Under the pieces are notes generated by a model. The model was not told the DNA's origin and ran no database searches. It was given only the letters and a program-made list of their open reading frames with translations. DNA of 9,750 bases. Source: an uncultured Clostridia bacterium (lineage in GTDB: Bacteria > Bacillota > Clostridia > Christensenellales > Aristaeellaceae). The stretch spans positions 1 to 9,750 of the forward strand of contig CAKTUS010000099.1 in the NCBI GenBank assembly GCA_934621485.1, in the 5' to 3' direction. The translations under genes were made by a program, and so were the position numbers. Positions 5,207 through 9,750 of the stretch are shown here, piece by piece. Each line of letters begins with the position of its first letter. Positions within the stretch are counted from its first letter, which is position 1.

Positions 5207-5243
5207 AAAAATGCTCTTTGCCTGCTCGCCTGTGGCAAAGAGC
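5207..5243 (-). terminator. Intrinsic terminator of the kinase operon
   Basis: On the minus strand GCTCTTTGCC (5243-5234) and GGCAAAGAGC (5222-5213) form a perfect 10-bp stem followed by ATTTTT (5212-5207). It is the first terminator downstream of the VWA-PP2C-kinase genes, about 300 bases after the kinase stop. A weaker stem, AAAAGC-TCG-GCTTTT, follows. Confidence 0.8.
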
Positions 5244-5538
5244 GTAAGAAAAGTCCTGCTGGCAAGACTCAGGTTGTCAAAAAATTGGAAACCCGGGAGG
5301 CAGAGCGGCGCTGAATGTTGGGAGGGCAGCGATCGTAGTTTTCCCTCGCTTCGCACCCCACCTGCGGATTGCTAACCGCCTGCGGCAGCTGTGCCCACCG
5401 GGCGTCCGTCAGGATTTTAGGGTTCTCCCCAAAACCTTCTGCCGCAGCTTTTTTCCCGTGAACCAGCGCAGCGATGCTCGCGTGTACGAACATTTCTATC
5501 GCTTTTTTCGACGGGCTGACCGGCCATTGGGCCCAGAG
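5244..5538 (-). other. Untranslated stretch between kinase stop and terminator
   Basis: This 295-base stretch would be transcribed as the 3' end of the operon. A minus-strand frame of 74 residues (5493-5269, starting MFVHASIAALVHG) is open, but it has no RBS, no recognised domain and an odd composition, so I do not call it a gene. TCGCTTCGC at 5346-5354 also occurs twice inside the DUF3825 insertion. Nothing else is supported. Confidence 0.4.
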
Positions 5539-6477
5539 TCAGCGGCTCTCAAAACGTTTTTCCCCTCGCATAAACCGGCTGAGCCCATTGATGGGGCCGT
5601 TGCGCTCAAAGCCGGCCGCCAGGGTTGGAGCGGGTTCAAACAGGCGCGTAACCCGCGCGTCTCCGGGGCGATCCTGCGGATTTGGCAGCAGCATGGCCTG
5701 CACCGTGTCTCGCCATTGGGCCGGCAGAGAATCGTCCAGCCTCACAGCCGCGCCATCCAGCGACGCCTGATACAGATAATCGTATTTTGGGCAGTCAAAA
5801 TCCGGCAAACGCCCGGTCCAGATGCGGTGAATCATCATGCCAAAGGCAAAGGTGTCGGCAGCAGGCCCCAATGAGACGCTTTGTCCGCACATGCTCAAGT
5901 ACATTTCCGGAGACAGGTAAACCGGGTCGCCCTCCATCTCCCGCGGTTCCCGTGGCGGATTGTCAGTTAAGAAACCGCTGTCCAAATCAATCAGCCTGGT
6001 ATGCCAGCCGTTTGCCTCCCGGCAAAGCAGCGCATGCTCCGGCTTCAGATCGGCATGCACTACGCCCTGGGTATGAAGCCGCTGCAAGCACAGCGCCAAC
6101 TCAAACAGGATTCGCCGCCGCTCCTCCGGGGAAAGCTGCCGCGCGTTTTCCGCCGTGAGATGCGTATCCGGCAGCGCTTCGCTCACGGCATAATACCGGC
6201 CGTCATAGCGGAAAAAATCAATCACCGGCACCAGCGTACCGCCAATCACACAGGAAATGGCCGCGTACAACGCCTGCTTTTGCTTTTCAAAGGCGCGGCA
6301 ACGGGCTGCCTGTTTCTGGCCCAGCGCCGTGGTTTCATCCGCAGGATAAACGGGCGAAAGAAACTGTTTTATGAAAAAACGTTCCACCCCATAAGCGCCA
6401 ATGCACCAGCGCGCGCTGCCGCTTCCGGCGGTGCGCAGCGGCGTCAGGCAGTCATAATCGCCAATCCGTTGGCTCAT
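5539..6477 (-). CDS. Ser/Thr protein kinase-like protein of the TerY-P triad
   Basis: This 312-residue protein starts MSQRIGDYDCLTPL at an ATG with GGAGG 9 bases upstream, inside the last 26 bases of the phosphatase gene. Kinase landmarks: Gly-rich loop AGSGSA (17-22), ATP-lysine FFIKQF (K37), probable helix-C Glu (E64), catalytic loop HADLKPEH (141-148; Asp143, Lys145), metal-binding IDLDSG (163-168) in place of DFG, SPE (189-191) in place of APE, ADTFAFGMM (207-215) and the closing Arg at 270. The usual Asn of the catalytic loop is His148. Other key residues remain, so catalysis is likely but altered. There is no membrane segment; the last 35 residues form a basic tail. It would phosphorylate proteins in the cytosol, opposed by the PP2C next door. 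Closest described relatives: YegI-type kinases of TerY-P triads. Confidence 0.85.
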   Translation of the reverse strand: MSQRIGDYDCLTPLRTAGSGSARWCIGAYGVERFFIKQFLSPVYPADETTALGQKQAARCRAFEKQKQALYAAISCVIGGTLVPVIDFFRYDGRYYAVSEALPDTHLTAENARQLSPEERRRILFELALCLQRLHTQGVVHADLKPEHALLCREANGWHTRLIDLDSGFLTDNPPREPREMEGDPVYLSPEMYLSMCGQSVSLGPAADTFAFGMMIHRIWTGRLPDFDCPKYDYLYQASLDGAAVRLDDSLPAQWRDTVQAMLLPNPQDRPGDARVTRLFEPAPTLAAGFERNGPINGLSRFMRGEKRFESR

Positions 6478-7435
6478 TTGCCCGTTCCTCCATCCACTGG
6501 TACGCAGGGCGATATTCCTTCCAGCGCGCCTCCACAAAGCTCATGTTGCCGCGATTGCGGCGCACAGGCGTAATGTACTGCTTTTGCAGCGCCGTCCGGC
6601 GGCTGTGAAAAAGCTGCTGCAAAGTCTCCATATCCTTGCAGCCGCACACCTGTACCAGCAAGGTTGCGTCGTCGTTGGCCGTTTTTTTCAGCACGGTTCC
6701 CAGCTTGCGCTGCCAGCCTTCCGGCGTTTTCGCCGCCAGCAGCGTGTCAATCAGCAGCATTTCCATTTCCATAGGGGTGCGCAGGCCGCCAAACACACCG
6801 TCGGTGGCTACCGCCAGCACAAAGGGCTCCTGCAAACGGAAACGCCGCAGGGAAAGCCGGGGCTTTTGCCCGGCCCAAACCAGGTTGCTCAGAGGCACGT
6901 CGCGGTACAAAGCGCTCAACGGGTCTAAGCCGCCCCGCAAATGATCCTGGGTACACTGGTGCAATCCATTTGCATCCAACACATAGCCCCGGCTATCCCC
7001 GGCCCAGGCAAAGCACACGTCGCGCCGCCCAAGCTCGGCAGCCGCAGCGCTCCAAGCCAGACACAAAGTCGTGGGCAGTTCGCGCTGCATGCTGCCTACA
7101 ATGCGCGTGCCCGCCGGCGGATGGGCCTTCGAAAAGGCCGTCAGCGCCTCGTGAAGCCGCTCGGCAAGGGCATCGCCGCAGGTCTGGCCCTGCTCCCGGG
7201 TATCGGGAAAAACAGAGGCGCTTTGCCACCAGCCGGCGGCAGCGCGCGCCGTCAGTTCGGCGGCCAGGCTGGCGCCCGTGCGGTTTTCCAACTGCGGGTA
7301 TCGGCGGCTGCCCAGTCCCCCGCAGCCGTCCGCTACGCACAAAAAGGCGCCGTGCTCGCCTGAGCACAGTTCAAAATGGTCCTCCATGGCCTCCGGCACG
7401 GCGGAATACCGTACGGAAAAAAGCCCCTGATTCAT
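6452..7435 (-). CDS. PP2C-type protein phosphatase of the TerY-P triad
   Basis: This 327-residue protein, chosen start MNQGLFSVRYSA, carries the PP2C metal and catalytic motifs: ED near residue 18-19, VADGCGG (34-40, Asp36), PTTLCLAW (121-128), FAWAGDSRGYVL (142-153, Asp147), VATDGVFGG (209-217, Asp212) and NDDATLLV (254-261, Asp256). PP2C enzymes use two metal ions to remove phosphate from Ser/Thr, here most likely from targets of the adjacent kinase. The start lies 20 bases after the VWA stop; AAGGAG is 12 bases upstream, rather far, and GGGTGG is close. The frame is open to 7549, but that part overlaps the VWA gene. About 65 residues follow the PP2C core, basic and helical (RWKEYRPAYQWMEERANEP), perhaps a contact surface. 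Compare E. coli YegK. Confidence 0.9.
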   Translation of the reverse strand: MNQGLFSVRYSAVPEAMEDHFELCSGEHGAFLCVADGCGGLGSRRYPQLENRTGASLAAELTARAAAGWWQSASVFPDTREQGQTCGDALAERLHEALTAFSKAHPPAGTRIVGSMQRELPTTLCLAWSAAAAELGRRDVCFAWAGDSRGYVLDANGLHQCTQDHLRGGLDPLSALYRDVPLSNLVWAGQKPRLSLRRFRLQEPFVLAVATDGVFGGLRTPMEMEMLLIDTLLAAKTPEGWQRKLGTVLKKTANDDATLLVQVCGCKDMETLQQLFHSRRTALQKQYITPVRRNRGNMSFVEARWKEYRPAYQWMEERANEPTDWRL

Positions 7436-7455
7436 CCACCCGGCCAGCTCCTTTT

Positions 7456-8136
7456 TCAAATGGTGTTGCAAACGGCGTCCAGCACCTGGCGGTACTCCAC
7501 ATCCAGCAGTCCCTCGCTGACGGTTTGCACATGAATCACCTGACCCCATTCCGAGGAAATGCGGCTCCAGGCAGGTGCGTCCGGCGCAAAAATCAGCAGA
7601 CGCTTGGCATTTTCATCCATGCCGCCGCCCAGCTGCTCATCCTCCCACCACAGGCTCAGCTCCTCAAAATCCTTGGCCATGCCCTCCGGGTACCAGGGGG
7701 CCATTTTCCCGTAGCCCAATTCATGGGTAGGCGCGTCCGACCACACCACGATGATGTGCCGCTTTTTTACGCCTTCTCGGGTCCAGTCGCTGCGAATGGC
7801 ATAGGCCAACGCTTCCAAACCATCCTCCGGGATGTCGCCGCCGCCCTTGGCCGTAATGCCGTTCACACAGTCATAAAACATCTGGGCCTGATCCGGCAGC
7901 ACGAAAAAATCGCTGCCCAGAATGGCCTCCTCGCCATCCGCCACATAATCGCGGAAGGCAATCACGCGAACGCGCATCTGGTTGATGACTTTGTGTTTCT
8001 TTTCCATTTCGGAAACGATGTCATGGTACAGGTTTAAGGCGTTTTGTTTCACAAAATCCAGCACATGGCGCATGCTTCCGGTTGCGTCGATGCAAAAAAC
8101 CATATCCACATGATAGGTCAGCTTAAAATTTTCCAT
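7456..8136 (-). CDS. TerY-like von Willebrand factor A protein
   Basis: This 226-residue single-domain VWA protein has a complete MIDAS metal site: DATGS (17-21), GGGDIPEDGLEAL (98-110) and WSDAPTH (132-138, Asp134). VWA domains bind partner proteins through a Mg-type ion. In TerY-P triads the VWA protein is always encoded with a PP2C and a kinase and is thought to scaffold or present their targets. The start at 8136 (MENFKLTYHV) is preferred: AAAGG lies 5 bases upstream and similarity begins there; an ATG at 8154 and the longer frame to 8208 are less likely. There is no signal peptide or membrane helix. It is the first gene of the operon, divergent from the membrane protein gene. Compare E. 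coli YegL. Confidence 0.9.
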   Translation of the reverse strand: MENFKLTYHVDMVFCIDATGSMRHVLDFVKQNALNLYHDIVSEMEKKHKVINQMRVRVIAFRDYVADGEEAILGSDFFVLPDQAQMFYDCVNGITAKGGGDIPEDGLEALAYAIRSDWTREGVKKRHIIVVWSDAPTHELGYGKMAPWYPEGMAKDFEELSLWWEDEQLGGGMDENAKRLLIFAPDAPAWSRISSEWGQVIHVQTVSEGLLDVEYRQVLDAVCNTI

Positions 8137-8285
8137 CGCACCTTTCTCCCCCATTGTCGAATCTGCACACGTTAGGACAATTCTGCGCGAAAAACCGTTT
8201 TCCTGCATAAACGGAAGGGAAAACCACCTCGCATATCGAAAAAACTGTTTGGAACGTTTATTCTGTCTACAGGGAAGGGATGCTC
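8137..8285. promoter_or_regulatory. Divergent control region of triad and membrane protein
   Basis: This 149-base interval separates the divergent starts and must hold both promoters. It contains the inverted repeat CCGTTT (8195-8200), 8 bases, AAACGG (8209-8214), a possible operator. For the plus side TTTATTCT (about 8257-8264) is a plausible -10; for the minus side TTGTCC (about 8178-8173) is a plausible -35. Neither promoter is a good consensus, which fits regulated expression but does not prove it. Confidence 0.4.
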
Positions 8286-9065
8286 ATGAAGGTTCGGAAA
8301 GTCCTTAGCGGCGTAATGCTGGCTCTTGGCTGCGCGGCTGCTTTCGTAGGGCTGTTGGCCCTGGTGCTGCCCGGCGCGCAAAGCCAGCAAACCCAGCTGG
8401 TGGTCGCGTCGTTTTCCACCCCTTCCGACCGGCTGTTTGTCAGCCTCATAAACCGCTGCATGACCTTTGCCTTCGAGCATGCGCTTGCGCTGATGCTGAC
8501 GGGGCTGGGAGCGGCATTGGCCGGCGGGCTGCTTTTGTGGCATTTTTTGTCAAGAGACGACGAAACCCAGGTGAGCGTGCACGCCGCCGGCGGTCGCCGC
8601 CGCGCCAATCCCAACCCCTTCGCAGCGGCCGTAGCCACCTTTGAGCCTGCGGAAGGGGCGCGGGAACAGCCGTCTGCCATTCCGATATTTTCTTCCATTT
8701 TGGAACAAAACCCCATTGATCCTGCTCCGTCGCCCTATGCCCGTCCTGCGGATGTGCCCAAGCCGCCCGTGAAGGAGGAGCCTTTGCCCGAACAGCCAGC
8801 CACTCCGCCGCCCTTCCCGCCTGCTTCGCGCCAGCCAGCCGAAGCCCTGCATGTGCAGGTGCCCAAGGTGGAAGCCGAAAGCCAGAGCGGCTCACGGCTG
8901 CTGGTTCGTTCCACCATCGGCAAGCCGGATACGGGCTCCCCCGCGCCTGAAACGCCGCTGGAGTCATCAGCCGAAGCGCCGAAAAAGCCTCCCGAAATCG
9001 TGGAAGAACCAAAGCCCTTTGTTTCCTCCAGAATCCGCACCACCATGGGAAAACACACGCTATGA
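8286..9065 (+). CDS. Two-helix membrane protein with proline-rich tail
   Basis: This 259-residue protein starts MKVRKVLSGVMLALG; GGAAGGG lies 6 bases before the ATG at 8286, whereas the ATG at 8280 leaves no room. Helix 1 spans about 8-30 and helix 2 about 65-87, joined by a 35-residue loop. After the second helix comes LSRDDE and Arg-rich GGRRRAN, which by the positive-inside rule puts both ends in the cytosol. Residues 110-245 are a disordered stretch rich in Pro, Ala and Glu. The tail holds two similar peptides, RSTIGK (208-213) and RTTMGK (251-256), the second almost at the end. No known domain is seen. Lying divergent from a kinase-phosphatase operon, it is a reasonable candidate for a substrate or membrane anchor of that system; this is inference. 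Confidence 0.75.
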   Translation: MKVRKVLSGVMLALGCAAAFVGLLALVLPGAQSQQTQLVVASFSTPSDRLFVSLINRCMTFAFEHALALMLTGLGAALAGGLLLWHFLSRDDETQVSVHAAGGRRRANPNPFAAAVATFEPAEGAREQPSAIPIFSSILEQNPIDPAPSPYARPADVPKPPVKEEPLPEQPATPPPFPPASRQPAEALHVQVPKVEAESQSGSRLLVRSTIGKPDTGSPAPETPLESSAEAPKKPPEIVEEPKPFVSSRIRTTMGKHTL

Positions 9066-9076
9066 GGGAAAGCACG

Positions 9077-9553
9077 ATGATTTTGATTCAGAATCACGAG
9101 TTTACCCTGCGCACTTTCCGCCCGGAGGATAGTGATCGCCTGTATGCGCTTCTGTCCGACCCGGAGGTGATGCGCCATCTGGAAAATCCTTATTCCAGAG
9201 CGGCTTCCGACGCCTTCCTGCTCCAGGCTGGCATGACCATACCACCGCTGGTTTACGCTGTGGAAAACAGGCAGGGACAATTCCTCGGTTATGTCATCTA
9301 TCACGCCTACGACGGCTACAGCATGGAAATCGGCTGGGTGCTGCAAAAATGCTTCTGGGGCCGGGGATATGCCGGCCGTCTGACAGATCTGCTGATACGG
9401 CTGGCCAAAGAGGCAGGCAAAGATGCTGTGTTGGAGTGTGAATCCGGGCAGCTTCTTTCCCGCCGTATTGCCGAGAGCCATGGCTTTGAACTGGCGGGCC
9501 AATCCGGCGGCTGCCTGGTGTACAAGCGTTCTTGCGGGTCGAACCCGGCTTAG
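9077..9553 (+). CDS. GNAT family N-acetyltransferase (RimJ/RimL-like)
   Basis: This 158-residue protein begins MILIQNHEFTLRTFRPEDSD; the opening LRTFRPEDSDRLYALLSDPE is typical of the Acetyltransf_3/RimJ-RimL branch. The acetyl-CoA loop is in MEIGWVLQKCFWGRGYAGRL (motif A, WGRGYA), followed by a long helix and motif B around LLSRRIAESHGFE. It moves an acetyl group from acetyl-CoA to an amine; the substrate cannot be read from sequence. The ATG at 9077 has GAGGG about 9 bases upstream. An ATG at 9062 overlaps the previous stop (TATGA) but lacks an RBS, so I prefer 9077. Either way it is co-transcribed with the membrane protein gene. The acceptor-specific C-terminus is short and complete. Confidence 0.85.
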   Translation: MILIQNHEFTLRTFRPEDSDRLYALLSDPEVMRHLENPYSRAASDAFLLQAGMTIPPLVYAVENRQGQFLGYVIYHAYDGYSMEIGWVLQKCFWGRGYAGRLTDLLIRLAKEAGKDAVLECESGQLLSRRIAESHGFELAGQSGGCLVYKRSCGSNPA

Positions 9554-9683
9554 CGCTCTTGTCTGCCCGTCCGGTGGGAAAGCGCCTTGCTGTGCAGGGC
9601 TCAGACCACTGCCCCCATAGGAGGGCCGCCCCCATAAATATGGCTACGCCGGCTCGCGGGAAAAACAATACGGCACAAGGTTT

Positions 9684-9728
9684 GGGGCTCCGCCCCTCAA
9701 CCCCCCGGCAGGAGGCAGCGCCTCCTGC
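9684..9728. repeat. GC-rich palindrome pair
   Basis: GGGGC-TCC-GCCCC (9684-9696) and GCAGGAGGC-AGC-GCCTCCTGC (9708-9728) form two perfect short hairpins, separated by TCAACCCCCCG. No T-run follows. This resembles dispersed intergenic palindromic elements in high-GC Clostridia. The rest of 9554-9750 shows no gene. Confidence 0.65.
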
Positions 9729-9750
9729 ACCTCCACCATTGGGGCAACCC

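Noticed and set aside
5458..5874. 138-residue plus-strand frame over the kinase C-terminus
   Set aside because: It is a shadow of the kinase gene with GTG/ATG starts lacking an RBS.
6970..8037. 355-residue plus-strand open frame
   Set aside because: It is antisense to the PP2C and VWA genes, whose motifs are unmistakable; it is Pro/Arg-rich and has no RBS.
9554..9750. Inverted repeats as insertion-sequence ends
   Set aside because: There is no transposase, target duplication or partner repeat in the window; the palindromes are short and self-contained.
1..9750. CRISPR array
   Set aside because: No regularly spaced direct repeats; the recurring 11-mer has irregular spacing (169-368 bases) and lies mostly inside genes.

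Overview
The window is GC-rich. Its gene families and strong AGGAGG-type ribosome binding sites suggest a gut-type Clostridia genome, probably of the Oscillospiraceae; this is inferred from family resemblance, not from a marker gene. It has two parts, separated by a 3' fragment of a tRNA gene at about 5089-5133.

Left part (1-4.5 kb): a decayed mobile-element accessory module (ICE or prophage type). It holds an HNH endonuclease with an abnormal N-terminus, the first 90 residues of a class II glutamine-amidotransferase-like gene that stops at a breakpoint, and a tightly packed minus-strand run: N-terminally truncated metK, a 278-residue element protein, a DUF4314 protein and a zinc-ribbon protein. 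Further right is a gene-poor block of about 550 bp rich in inverted repeats, then a Com-like zinc protein and a DUF3825 protein, each with a single-base frameshift, and the tail of another cysteine-rich protein. Broken genes, one fragment facing the wrong way, a repeated promoter-like block and six copies of the 11-mer GCTTTSAAATC show that this part has been rearranged. Assembly error has to be excluded.

Middle (4.5-5.5 kb): a small plus-strand helical protein with its own RBS, several hairpins and terminators, and the 3' part of a tRNA-Arg-like gene cut in its anticodon loop, which is the usual footprint of an integrase attachment site.

Right part (5.5-9.55 kb): the best-preserved and most interesting unit. 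A minus-strand operon encodes a von Willebrand A protein, a PP2C phosphatase and a Ser/Thr-kinase-like protein, in that order and nearly overlapping. This matches the TerY-P triad (compare E. coli yegL-yegK-yegI). Divergent from it are a two-helix membrane protein with a long proline-rich tail ending in two similar Arg-Ser/Thr-Thr peptides, and a GNAT acetyltransferase. The kinase and phosphatase probably set the phosphorylation state of a shared target, and the VWA protein may act as a metal-dependent scaffold. I infer that the membrane protein tail is a candidate target. The window ends in GC-rich palindromes. No CRISPR array, complete insertion sequence or rRNA was seen.
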